Below, piece by piece: positions 35,917-43,929 of a stretch of 64,000 bases of DNA. Origin of the DNA: Streptomyces sp. NBRC 110028. Lineage in GTDB: Bacteria; Actinomycetota; Actinomycetes; Streptomycetales; Streptomycetaceae. Location: assembly GCF_001417735.1 (NCBI RefSeq), contig NZ_BBUZ01000029.1, positions 62,001 through 126,000 on the forward strand. The letters are read 5' to 3'. Every line of letters starts with the position of its first letter. Position 1 is the first letter of the stretch. The notes under the pieces are model-generated. The model was not told the origin of the DNA. It worked only from the letters and a program-made list of their open reading frames with translations, and searched no databases. The translations under genes were made by a program, and so were the position numbers.

Positions 35917-37556
35917 CGTCGTACCAGGACCAGCCGTGGCTCGCCCAGCTCACCGAGAAGCAGCGCCGGCCGATCACCCCGCGCCCGAGCGTGCTGCACG
36001 CCTTCCGGGAGGCCGTGCGCGACTCCCCTGACCACCCCGCGCTTCGCTACTTCGACGGCCGGGTCACCTACCGGGAGCTGGACGAGCTGTCGGACGGGCT
36101 CGCGGGCCACCTCGCCGGGCGCGGCTTCGCCCCCGGCGACCGGCTCGCGATCATGCTGCAGAACACCCCGCACTTCGTGATCGCGCTGCTCGGCGCGTGG
36201 AAGGCGGGCGCGGCCGTGGTCCCCGTCAACCCCATGTACAAGGGCGCCGAACTCGCCCACATCCTGAACGACGCCGAGGTCACCGCGCTGGTGTGCGCCC
36301 GCACCGGCTGGGAGGCGTACATACGCGCCACGGCCGCGGGCACCCCGGTGCGCATCGCGCTCACCGCCGACGCGTACGACTTCCAGACCCGCGACGACGA
36401 GCGGGTGCTGCGCGACGAGCGCGTCCCCGTGCCCGAGGACACCGACGACCTCCTCGCGGCCGCCCGCGCCGGAGCCCGGCCGCCCGCCGTCCCCGAGCCC
36501 GCGCCCGGCGACATCGCGCTGATCAGCTACACGTCCGGGACCAGCGGCACCCCCAAGGGCGCCATCAACACCCATGTCAATGTCTCCTACAACGCCGACC
36601 GGCAGCACCTCCTCCACGAGCTGCCCCCGGGCTCGGTGATCTTCGCGCTGGCGCCGCTGTTCCACATCACCGGCATGGTCTGCGAACTGGGCGCGAGCCT
36701 CGCCGGGGCCGGGACGCTCGCGCTGGCGTACCGCTTCGAGACCGGCGTCGTCCTGGACGCGTTCGCGGAAGCCCGCCCCGCGTACACCGTGGGCCCCTCC
36801 ACCGCCTTCATGGCGCTGATGGCCCATCCGCGGGCGACCCGTGACCACTTCTCGTCCTTCCGGATCATCTCCTCCGGCGGCGCCCCGCTGCCGCCCGCGC
36901 TGGTCGACCGGTTCGAATCGGCCCTCGGCCCGTATCTGCACAACGGCTACGGGCTCACCGAGTGCACCGCCCCCTGCGCCAGCGTCCCGCCCGGCGTACG
37001 GGCCCCCGTCGACCCGGTCTCCGGCACCCTGGCGGTCGGCGTGCCCGGCGCGGACACCGTCGTACGGATCGCCGGTGACGACGGCAAGGACCTGCCGTTC
37101 GGCGAGCCCGGCGAGATCGTGGTGAGCGGCCCCATGGTCGTCCCCGGCTACTGGCGCCGCCCCGACGCCACCGAGGCCGGCATGCCCGGCGGCGAACTGC
37201 GCACCGGGGACATCGGCTTCATGGACGAGGGCGGCTGGCTGTATGTCGTCGACCGCAAGAAGGACATGATCAACGCCTCCGGGTTCAAGGTGTGGCCGCG
37301 CGAGGTCGAGGACGTGCTCTACACTCACCCCGCCGTCCGCGAGGCGGCCGTCGTCGGCAAGCCGCACCCCTACCGGGGCGAAACGGTCAAGGCGTATGTG
37401 AGCCTGCGGCCGGGGGCCGAGGCCACGCCGGACGAGCTGGCCGCGTACTGCGCGGACCGGCTCGCCGCGTACAAGTACCCGCGGGAGGTCGACATCCTGC
37501 CCGAGCTCCCGAAGACGACCAGTGGCAAGATCCTCCGACGAGAACTGCGAGGATGA
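35913..37556 (+). CDS. AMP-dependent acyl-CoA synthetase/ligase
   Basis: 547 aa. Adenylation P-loop SYTSGTSGTPKGA (206-217), LHNGYGLTECT (A5), GELRTGDIGFMDEGGWLYVVDRKKDMI (A7-A8 hinge) and the C-terminal catalytic Lys in TTSGKILRREL. It activates a carboxylic acid as acyl-AMP and then acyl-CoA. Coupled to the SDR, followed 18 bases later by TetR. Comparable to LvaE or medium-chain ligases; substrate not fixed by sequence. Confidence 0.92.
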   Translation: MTSYQDQPWLAQLTEKQRRPITPRPSVLHAFREAVRDSPDHPALRYFDGRVTYRELDELSDGLAGHLAGRGFAPGDRLAIMLQNTPHFVIALLGAWKAGAAVVPVNPMYKGAELAHILNDAEVTALVCARTGWEAYIRATAAGTPVRIALTADAYDFQTRDDERVLRDERVPVPEDTDDLLAAARAGARPPAVPEPAPGDIALISYTSGTSGTPKGAINTHVNVSYNADRQHLLHELPPGSVIFALAPLFHITGMVCELGASLAGAGTLALAYRFETGVVLDAFAEARPAYTVGPSTAFMALMAHPRATRDHFSSFRIISSGGAPLPPALVDRFESALGPYLHNGYGLTECTAPCASVPPGVRAPVDPVSGTLAVGVPGADTVVRIAGDDGKDLPFGEPGEIVVSGPMVVPGYWRRPDATEAGMPGGELRTGDIGFMDEGGWLYVVDRKKDMINASGFKVWPREVEDVLYTHPAVREAAVVGKPHPYRGETVKAYVSLRPGAEATPDELAAYCADRLAAYKYPREVDILPELPKTTSGKILRRELRG

Positions 37557-37574
37557 GAACGGAAAGAGAAGCGG

Positions 37575-38177
37575 GTGGCGACCATGGCCAGAACGACGAA
37601 CGGTGACGGACAGCCGGTGCCGCGGCGGCTGCTGGCCGCCGCGACCCGCCTCTTCGCGGAGCGCGGGTTCGACCGGACGTCCGTCCAGGAGATCGTCGAG
37701 GCGGCGGGGGTCACCAAGGGAGCCCTGTACCACTACTTCGGCTCCAAGGACGATCTGCTCCATGAGATCTACGGCCGGGTGCTCCGCCTCCAGCAGGAAC
37801 GGCTGGACGCCTTCGCGGACGCGGACGCTCCCGTGGAGCGGCGGCTGCGGGACGCGGCGGCCGACGTCGTGGTGACCACCATCGAGAACCTCGACGACAC
37901 CACGATCTTCTTCCGGTCGATGCACCAGCTGAGCCCGGAGAAGTACAAGCAGGTACGGGCCGAGCGGCGCCGCTACCACGAGCGGTTCCGCGCGCTCGTC
38001 GAGGAGGGCCAGCGGACCGGGGTCTTCACCGCCGACACCCCGGCGGACCTGGTGGTCGACTACCACTTCGGCTCCGTGCACCACCTGGGCACCTGGTACC
38101 GCCCCGGCGGCCCCCTCGGCCCGCAGCAGGTGGCCGACCACCTGGCCGACCTCCTGTTGCGCGCGCTGCGGCCGTAA
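37575..38177 (+). CDS. TetR/AcrR-family regulator of the acyl-acid operon
   Basis: 200 aa. HTH: RRLLAAATRLFAERGFDRTS, VQEIVEAAGVTKGALYHYFG (residues about 17-55), then a ligand domain with FFRSMHQLSPEKYKQVRAERRRYH, common in regulators of acyl-CoA pathways. GTG 37575 has GAGAAG 6 bases before it; ATG 37584 is possible. Predicted to bind site A (35061) and site B (40542), controlling its own operon and the phosphotransferase/acyl-CoA dehydrogenase operon. Confidence 0.88.
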   Translation: MATMARTTNGDGQPVPRRLLAAATRLFAERGFDRTSVQEIVEAAGVTKGALYHYFGSKDDLLHEIYGRVLRLQQERLDAFADADAPVERRLRDAAADVVVTTIENLDDTTIFFRSMHQLSPEKYKQVRAERRRYHERFRALVEEGQRTGVFTADTPADLVVDYHFGSVHHLGTWYRPGGPLGPQQVADHLADLLLRALRP

Positions 38178-38186
38178 AGGAAACGC

Positions 38187-38221
38187 GGCGGAGGGGGCGC
38201 CCACCCCGTGGGCGCCCCCTC
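38187..38221. terminator. Bidirectional terminator between convergent operons
   Basis: CGGAGGGGGCGCCCAC / GTGGGCGCCCCCTCCG, perfect 16-bp stem with a CCC loop, in the 59-base space between the TetR stop (38177) and the convergent acyl-CoA dehydrogenase stop (38237). It should stop transcripts from both sides. Confidence 0.85.
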
Positions 38222-38236
38222 CGCTCGCCGTCGTGG

Positions 38237-39451
38237 CTACAGGTACCGCTTCAACTCCCGCCGCGCCAGCGACCGCTGGTGCACCTCGTCCGGCCCGTCG
38301 GCCAACCGCAGCGTACGGGCCGCCGCCCACAGCTCCGCCAGCGGAAAGTCCTGGCTGACCCCGCCCGCGCCGTGCAACTGCACCGCCTGGTCGAGGATCC
38401 CCACCACCGTCCGCGGTGTGGCGATCTTGATGGCCTGGATCTCGGTGTGCGCCTCCCGGTTGCCCACCGTGTCCATCATCCAGGCCGTCTTGAGGACCAG
38501 CAGCCGCAGCTGCTCGACCGCCACCCGGGCGTCCGCGATCCACTCGTGGACCTGGCCCTGCTGGGCGAGCGCCTTGCCGAACGCCTGCCGGGCCACCGCC
38601 CGGCGGCACATCAGCTCGATCGCCCGCTCGGCCATGCCGATCAGCCGCATGCAGTGGTGGATACGGCCGGGGCCCAGCCGGGCCTGGGCGATGGCGAAGC
38701 CGCCGCCCTCCTCGCCGACGAGGTTCGCGGCCGGGACCCGGGCCCGGTCGAAGACGACCTCGGCGTGGCCGCCGTGGTAGTGGTCCTCGTAGCCGTACAC
38801 CGTCATCGCCCGCCGCACCTCGACCCCGGGCGTATCGCGCGGCACCAGCACCATCGACTGCTGGCGGCGCACGTCCGCGCCCTCCGGGTCGGTCTTGCCC
38901 ATCACGATGAAGATCTTGCAGTCGGGGTTCATCGCCCCGGAGATGTACCACTTGCGCCCGGTGATGACGTAATCGTCGCCGTCCCGCTCGATCCGGGTCT
39001 CGATGTTGGTGGCGTCGGACGAGGCCACCTCCGGCTCGGTCATCGCGAAGGCCGACCGGATCTCGCCCGCGAGCAGCGGCTCCAGCCACTGCTCGCGCTG
39101 CTGCTCAGTTCCGAACTGGGCGAGCACCTCCATGTTGCCGGTGTCCGGCGCGGCACAGTTGAGGGCGGTGGGGGCGAGCTGGGGGCTGCGGCCGGTGATC
39201 TCGGCGAGCGGGGCGTACTGGAGGTTGGTCAGCCCCGCCCCGTACTCGGCGTCCGGCAGGAACAGGTTCCACAGCCCCTGCTTGCGGGCCTCGGCCTTCA
39301 GCTCCGCCACGACGGCCGGGGTCTCCCAGGGCGAGCCGAGCTTGGCGCGCTGCTCGCCCACGACCGCCTCGGCCGGGTAGACGTGCTCGTCCATGAAGGT
39401 CAGGAGCTTGGCGCGGAGTTCTTCGGTGCGGGCGTCGAATGCGAAGTCCAT
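38237..39451 (-). CDS. Acyl-CoA dehydrogenase (ACAD10/11-like)
   Basis: 404 aa. N-terminal helical part, FAD/substrate motifs FAMTEPEVASSDATNIET and GRKWYISGA (beta barrel), and C-terminal QLHGAGGVSQDFPLAELWAAARTLRLADGPDEVHQRSLARREL, the ACAD10/ACAD11 hallmark end. It starts 8 bases after the phosphotransferase stop, in the same operon. Human ACAD10 and ACAD11 are fusions of a phosphotransferase and this dehydrogenase and act on 4-hydroxy acids; here the two domains are separate adjacent genes. Confidence 0.92.
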   Translation of the reverse strand: MDFAFDARTEELRAKLLTFMDEHVYPAEAVVGEQRAKLGSPWETPAVVAELKAEARKQGLWNLFLPDAEYGAGLTNLQYAPLAEITGRSPQLAPTALNCAAPDTGNMEVLAQFGTEQQREQWLEPLLAGEIRSAFAMTEPEVASSDATNIETRIERDGDDYVITGRKWYISGAMNPDCKIFIVMGKTDPEGADVRRQQSMVLVPRDTPGVEVRRAMTVYGYEDHYHGGHAEVVFDRARVPAANLVGEEGGGFAIAQARLGPGRIHHCMRLIGMAERAIELMCRRAVARQAFGKALAQQGQVHEWIADARVAVEQLRLLVLKTAWMMDTVGNREAHTEIQAIKIATPRTVVGILDQAVQLHGAGGVSQDFPLAELWAAARTLRLADGPDEVHQRSLARRELKRYL

Positions 39452-39459
39452 GGGGTGTC

Positions 39460-40482
39460 TCAGTTCTCCTGGAGGGTGGTGAGGCCGTTGTCGATGAAGG
39501 CCGGGACGATCGCGCCGATGCGGTCGAAGCCCGTGCCCAGGGTCTGTCCGAGGGTGAAGCGGTAGTGGATGCCCTCCAAGATCACCGCGAGCTTGAAGTA
39601 GGCGAAGGCGGTGTACCAGGCGATGCCGCCGACGTCCCGGCCCGAGCCCTCGGCGTACCGCTGGATCAGCTCGTCCGTCGCCGGGTGGCCGGGGGCGCCC
39701 TGGGTGGAGGAGATGGGTGCGTCGTCCAGGGTGGGGTGCTCGCTGTACATCACGATCAGTCCGAGGTCGGTCAGCGGATCGCCGAGCGTGGACATCTCCC
39801 AGTCGAGGATCGCCTTGATCCGGTCGTCGGCACCCACCAGGACGTTGTCCAGGCGGTAGTCGCCGTGCACCACGGTGGGCGCGGGGGAGGCGGGCAGTGT
39901 CTTGGCGAGCCGGGTGTGCAGCTCGTCGATGCCGGGCAGCTCACGGCTGCGCGAGGCCTCCAGCTGCTTGCCCCAGCGCCGCAGCTGCCGCTCCAGGAAG
40001 CCCTCCGGCCGCCCGAAGTCACCGAGCCCGACCTCGGCGGGATCGACGGAGTGCAGCGCGACGAGGGTGTCCACCAGGGACAGCACCACCCCCCGGGTGC
40101 GCTCCGGACCGATCGCGGCCAGCTGCTCGGCCGTACGGTACGGAAGTCCCTCCACGAACTCCATGACGTAGAACGGCGCCCCGGCCACCGCCTCGTCCTC
40201 GCACAGCAGCACCGGCTCCGGCACCGGCACGCTGGTCGGGTACAGCGCGCTGATGACCCGGTGTTCGCGCCGCATGTCATGGGCGGTGGCCAGCACATGC
40301 CCCAGCGGCGGCCGGCGGACCACCCAGCGGGAGGCGCCGTCGGTGACGGCGTACGTGAGATTCGACCGGCCGCCCTCGATCAGCTCCGCGCTCAGCGGAC
40401 CGCCCACCAGCCCCGGCCGCTCGTGGTCGAGATGGGCGCGGAGCCGCGTCAGATCGAGTCCCGGCGGATTGCCTGCGTTCAT
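39460..40482 (-). CDS. Phosphotransferase (APH-like kinase), 4-hydroxyacyl-CoA kinase candidate
   Basis: 340 aa. APH fold with VVRRPPLGHVLATAHDMRRE, catalytic loop VVHGDYRLDNVLV (HGD 206-208, N213) and ILDWE (metal Asp D227). This is not an antibiotic-resistance signature but that of LvaA/ACAD10-N-terminal kinases. ATG 40482 follows a GGAAGAAGAG ribosome site. First gene of the operon with the acyl-CoA dehydrogenase; site B for TetR lies 60 bases upstream. Confidence 0.88.
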   Translation of the reverse strand: MNAGNPPGLDLTRLRAHLDHERPGLVGGPLSAELIEGGRSNLTYAVTDGASRWVVRRPPLGHVLATAHDMRREHRVISALYPTSVPVPEPVLLCEDEAVAGAPFYVMEFVEGLPYRTAEQLAAIGPERTRGVVLSLVDTLVALHSVDPAEVGLGDFGRPEGFLERQLRRWGKQLEASRSRELPGIDELHTRLAKTLPASPAPTVVHGDYRLDNVLVGADDRIKAILDWEMSTLGDPLTDLGLIVMYSEHPTLDDAPISSTQGAPGHPATDELIQRYAEGSGRDVGGIAWYTAFAYFKLAVILEGIHYRFTLGQTLGTGFDRIGAIVPAFIDNGLTTLQEN

Positions 40483-40541
40483 CGAATCTCTTCTTCCCTG
40501 GGAGGCGGGCGGCGTAGGGTTCACTCCATGTCCACCTCATG

Positions 40542-40559
40542 ATGCCGACCAGTCGGTAT
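40542..40559. promoter_or_regulatory. TetR operator, site B
   Basis: Plus strand ATGCCGACCAGTCGGTAT; inner palindrome CCGAC-CA-GTCGG. On the minus strand it reads ATACCGACTGGTCGGCAT and shares its first 12 bases with site A. It lies between the divergent phosphotransferase (40482) and oxidoreductase (40732) genes and may control both. The rest of 40483-40731 shows no gene. Confidence 0.7.
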
Positions 40560-40731
40560 GTAGTCCAGTGCGCGGCCGTCACCGGTTCCTCGCGCTGCCG
40601 AGGTGCGGGGAGGGCGAGGGCGCGTTCCGGCCCGAACCCGCGCGGGCTGGACTTGCGGTGCCGGTTCCCGAGCAGGAGCGTCGGTAGGGGGAAGCGCCCG
40701 GCGACACCAGGAACCGCGAGGAGCAGCCACC

Positions 40732-41658
40732 ATGAAGGCCATCAGCTACCGCCGCTACGGCGGTCCCGAGGTTCTCGAATTCGGCGAGGTCCGGGACCCC
40801 AAGGTCGGGCCCGACTCGGTGCTGATCCGGGTCAGGGCCGCCGCCGTGAACCCCGTCGACTGGAAGGCGCAGGCCGGATATCTCGACCCCGTCCTGGACG
40901 CCGTCTTCCCGGTCATCCCGGGCTGGGACGTCGCCGGAGTGGTGGAACGGACCGGACCGGCGGTGACCGGGTTCCGGGCCGGGGACGAGGTGATCGGGTA
41001 CGTGCGCGAGGACTTCCTGTCCCGCGGCACCTGCGCCGAGTACGTGGCCGCGCCCCTGCGCACGATCGCCCGCAAACCGCGGAACCTCACCTTCGAGCAG
41101 GCCGCGGGCATTCCACTGGCCGGGCTGACGGCCTACCAGTCGCTGGTCGGCGCGCTGCGGGTCGGCGAGGGCGACACGGTGCTGGTGCACGCGGCCGCCG
41201 GGGGCGTCGGCTCGATGGCGGTGCAGCTGGCCCGGCATCTGGGCGCCCGCGTCATCGGGACCGCCGGTGAGCACAACCACGACTATCTGCGGACGCTGGG
41301 CGCCGAGCCGACCGTGTACGGGGAGGGGCTCGCCGAGCGGGTGCGGGAACTCGCCCCCGACGGGGTGCAGGCCGCGTTCGACCTGGTCGGCGGCGACGCC
41401 CTCACCGCCTCCGCTCAGGTGCTGGCCCCCGGCGGCCGGCTGGCGTCCATCGCCGATCCGGCGGTCCTCGGCGCCGGCGGCGCTTATGTCTTCGTCCACC
41501 CCGACCCCGAGGACCTCCAGGACCTGACCGACCTCGCCGAGCGCGGCGCGCTGGGGGTCGAGGTGTCGGCGACGTACCCGCTGGAGCGGACGGCGGAGGC
41601 GCAGGCGCGCAGCGCGGAGGGCCACACCCGCGGCAAGATCGTCATCACGGTCGATTAG
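40732..41658 (+). CDS. NADP-dependent quinone-type oxidoreductase (zinc-free MDR)
   Basis: 308 aa. MKAISYRRYGGPEVLEFGEV is the standard start of quinone reductase-like MDRs; VHAAAGGVGSMAVQLARHLGARV is the nucleotide-binding region; no zinc-ligand Cys are present. It probably reduces enoyl-type or quinone electrophiles using NADPH. GAGGAGC precedes ATG 40732. It is divergent from the phosphotransferase across the TetR site, so it may belong to the same regulon. Stop overlaps the convergent DUF202 gene by 4 bases. Confidence 0.88.
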   Translation: MKAISYRRYGGPEVLEFGEVRDPKVGPDSVLIRVRAAAVNPVDWKAQAGYLDPVLDAVFPVIPGWDVAGVVERTGPAVTGFRAGDEVIGYVREDFLSRGTCAEYVAAPLRTIARKPRNLTFEQAAGIPLAGLTAYQSLVGALRVGEGDTVLVHAAAGGVGSMAVQLARHLGARVIGTAGEHNHDYLRTLGAEPTVYGEGLAERVRELAPDGVQAAFDLVGGDALTASAQVLAPGGRLASIADPAVLGAGGAYVFVHPDPEDLQDLTDLAERGALGVEVSATYPLERTAEAQARSAEGHTRGKIVITVD

Positions 41659-41966
41659 CGCAGCATCGCCGCACCGCACACCGCCGCGCCCATCACGCAG
41701 ACCACCGCGGCGGCCGCGGCGCGCGGGGTCAGCAGGGGCGGGCGCGAGGCACCCAGATGGCGGATACGGCGGTGCGCCACGGCCAGGAAGGCCAGCCAGG
41801 ACAGGACGACCAGCGACAGGGCGAGGGCCGAGAGCGGGCCCAGCCCCGCGTGCAGGGTCTGCCGCCCGGCGAGCGAGGCGGCCACGGCGCAGGCCAGCGT
41901 CGTACGCCGCCACGCCAGCCGGGTGCGCTCCGGCTGCAGCCCGGGGTCCCGCGCCGACTGGGTCAC
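41655..41966 (-). CDS. Small DUF202 membrane protein
   Basis: 103 aa. Contains LQPERTRLAWRRTTLACAVAA, the DUF202 signature, followed by two more hydrophobic segments (GPLSALALSLVVLSWLAFLA and AAAAAVVCVMGAAVCGAAML). GTG 41966 overlaps the preceding stop (GTGA). Paired with another DUF202 protein directly upstream, the usual arrangement; role unknown, membrane-located. Confidence 0.85.
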   Translation of the reverse strand: MTQSARDPGLQPERTRLAWRRTTLACAVAASLAGRQTLHAGLGPLSALALSLVVLSWLAFLAVAHRRIRHLGASRPPLLTPRAAAAAVVCVMGAAVCGAAMLR

Positions 41967-42370
41967 CCGCCCCACCCCACGGCGACGACGATCACCATCA
42001 GCAGCGCGACCACCCCGACGGCCAGCCCCAGCGTCACCGGGAAGCGCGACACCGGCAGGTCCTCGCCGCGCCGCATGGCCCGCTCGCAGCGGATCCAGTG
42101 GTTGATGGCGCGCAGGGCGCACACCGCGCCGCCCGCGAGCAGGACGAGCGCGAGGGCCAGCCGGAGCGGGCGGCCGGTGTCCGGCAGGAACTGGTCGACC
42201 GCGAAACCGCCGCCCACCAGGGCCATCGCGGTGCGCAGCCAGGCCAGGAAGGTGCGTTCGTTGGCGAGCGAGAAGCGGTAGTCGGGGGTGTCGCCCTCCT
42301 CGCGGAGCCGTTCGGGCGCGAACCACAGCCGGACGCCCGCCACGGCGGCCCCGAGTCTGCCTCCGGTCAC
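41963..42370 (-). CDS. YidH-type DUF202 membrane protein
   Basis: 135 aa. VRLWFAPERLREEGDTPDYRFSLANERTFLAWLRTAMALVGGG (in parts) is the YidH/DUF202 core, with three helices, the last being PVTLGLAVGVVALLMVIVVAV. GTG 42370 overlaps the NUDIX stop (GTGA), and its own stop overlaps the next DUF202 start, so three genes are translated as a chain. Function unknown. Confidence 0.86.
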   Translation of the reverse strand: MTGGRLGAAVAGVRLWFAPERLREEGDTPDYRFSLANERTFLAWLRTAMALVGGGFAVDQFLPDTGRPLRLALALVLLAGGAVCALRAINHWIRCERAMRRGEDLPVSRFPVTLGLAVGVVALLMVIVVAVGWGG

Positions 42371-42903
42371 GGGGTGAGCCTCTCGCGGCGCCATTCCTTC
42401 AGCCGCCGGTACGCCTCCGCGCCGTCCGGGACCCACTCCCACTCGGTGAGCCGCCGCTCCAGCTCCTCGTCGGTGAGGAAGGTGTGCCAGGCGATCTCGT
42501 CGGCCTGCGGCGCGACGGGGAGGTCGCAGCGGACCTCGTAGACCCGGGACCACCAGGTGTGCTCGGGGGTGTCGTAGAGGAAGGAGAACAGCGGCACGGG
42601 CGCGGGGAGCCCCTGGACGCCCAGTTCCTCCTCCGCCTCCCGCAGTGCCGCCTCGTCGTAGGTCTCGCCCGCCGCGACGACCCCGCCGACGAACATGTCG
42701 TACAGCGAGGGGAAGACCAGCTTCCGGTCGGTGCGGCGGTGGACGAAGACGCGGCCCTGGGGGTCGCGCGCGAGGACGAAGACGCATCGGTGGCGCAGCC
42801 GGTGGGCGGTGGCGTCACCGCGACGGGCCTGGCTTATCACCCGGTCCCGCTCGTCCACGATGTCCAGCAGTTCGTCGGCGGAAAGCGGCTCCTGATCAGG
42901 CAT
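42367..42903 (-). CDS. NUDIX hydrolase
   Basis: 178 aa. NUDIX box GGVVAAGETYDEAALREAEEELGV (about residues 73-96) is complete. The leading LLDIVDERDRVISQARRGDATAHRLRHRCVFVLARDPQGRVFVHRR (in parts) is typical of the YfcD/IDI-like group. Hydrolyses a diphosphate-linked metabolite; substrate unknown. First gene of a three-gene chain with two DUF202 proteins, an unexplained linkage. Confidence 0.88.
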   Translation of the reverse strand: MPDQEPLSADELLDIVDERDRVISQARRGDATAHRLRHRCVFVLARDPQGRVFVHRRTDRKLVFPSLYDMFVGGVVAAGETYDEAALREAEEELGVQGLPAPVPLFSFLYDTPEHTWWSRVYEVRCDLPVAPQADEIAWHTFLTDEELERRLTEWEWVPDGAEAYRRLKEWRRERLTP

Positions 42904-42931
42904 GTGGCCATACAAGCAGATGGCGCCCGGG

Positions 42932-43711
42932 TCAGCGCGAGGGGCCACCGCCGTAGGGGCCGCCCTGCCCGCCGCCGTACGGGCCGGATCCGGAGCCCTG
43001 GCCGTCGGGCCCCTGCCCCTGGTCGTACGGACCGGAGCCGCCGCCCGGGTAGCCGCCGTTCCCCTGGCCGTTCCCCCAGCCGCCCTGGCCCTGGCCTTGA
43101 TCGCCTTGCCCCTGACCGTCCTGCTGTTCCGCCTGCTGCCGGGCCTGCTCGGCCCACTGCCGCCACGCCTCGGCCCGCTTCCGCCACTGCTCGGCCCCGG
43201 ACGGCCAGGAAGCGGAGGGCTTGGTCTGCTGACCGGAGGACGGGGTGCGGGGCTCGGCGGCGGGGGTGGCCGGGGCTCGCGTCACCGGCTTGGCGGCGGG
43301 CGCGGGGGCCGCGGGCTCGGTGGTGCGCGAACCGCGCAGCGGCTCGTCGCCGACGGCCGAGCCGCCGAACGCGGCGGCCTTCGGCTCCGGCTGGTCGGGG
43401 GCGGTGGACGAGGCGTCGGGCCCCGGGGCGGCCTGCGCCTGGCGCGCGTCCTTGCCCATGAGCATGAACAGCGCGGTGGCGGCGCCGGTGGCCGACAGCA
43501 GGATCGCCCCGGCGGCCGCCTTGTGCCGCGGATCGATGCGGCGGCGGCGGGCGTGCCGGGGGCCGATGATCTCGCCCTGGAGGATGTGCGGGGTGACGGG
43601 GGAGTCACCGGCCTCGATGGGCTGGGGACCGGGGGTGACAAGTGTCGGATTCACGATGCGCTTGTCCGCCTGGTACGGCGGCCCGGGTTGCTCAACGGAG
43701 CGGTCAGCCAT
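42932..43711 (-). CDS. Hypothetical single-pass protein with Gly/Gln-rich tail
   Basis: 259 aa from ATG 43711. Layout: a Pro/polar N-terminus, a basic cluster (RHARRRRIDPRHK) just before one membrane helix (about 64-85), a long Ala/Pro-rich linker, a Trp/Gln-rich helix (EQWRKRAEAWRQWAEQARQQAEQQ, in part) and a low-complexity tail of QGQG, GGY and GPY repeats. The basic-then-helix order places the C-terminal tail outside. It resembles unstructured surface proteins of Streptomyces. No function assigned. Confidence 0.72.
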   Translation of the reverse strand: MADRSVEQPGPPYQADKRIVNPTLVTPGPQPIEAGDSPVTPHILQGEIIGPRHARRRRIDPRHKAAAGAILLSATGAATALFMLMGKDARQAQAAPGPDASSTAPDQPEPKAAAFGGSAVGDEPLRGSRTTEPAAPAPAAKPVTRAPATPAAEPRTPSSGQQTKPSASWPSGAEQWRKRAEAWRQWAEQARQQAEQQDGQGQGDQGQGQGGWGNGQGNGGYPGGGSGPYDQGQGPDGQGSGSGPYGGGQGGPYGGGPSR

Positions 43712-43929
43712 GGTCGTTGATGATGCCGCTTTGGTTGAACCCTGTCCAATAGAGGTGAGGGATTGTTCCCTTTTGCTGCACAAGAGAGCTATAGCCTGGA
43801 GGGTGACGGTGTCCGGAAAGCGCTCTCACCCCTGGCTCCCGGACCAGTTGACGCCGTACTGGCCGGTAGGCAGGATCGGCATCCGACGACCGGCGTCGAC
43901 CGGCTGACGAGGACGGGATACCACCAACC

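Noticed and set aside
35820-39089. Very long minus-strand open frame across the acyl-acid operon
   Set aside because: It is antisense to the ligase and TetR genes with strong family matches, has compositionally biased repeats of Gly/Arg/Val and no recognised domain; a by-product of high GC.
39460-40482. Aminoglycoside resistance phosphotransferase
   Set aside because: The fold is APH-like, but context with an acyl-CoA dehydrogenase and its LvaA/ACAD10-like sequence point to a metabolic kinase.
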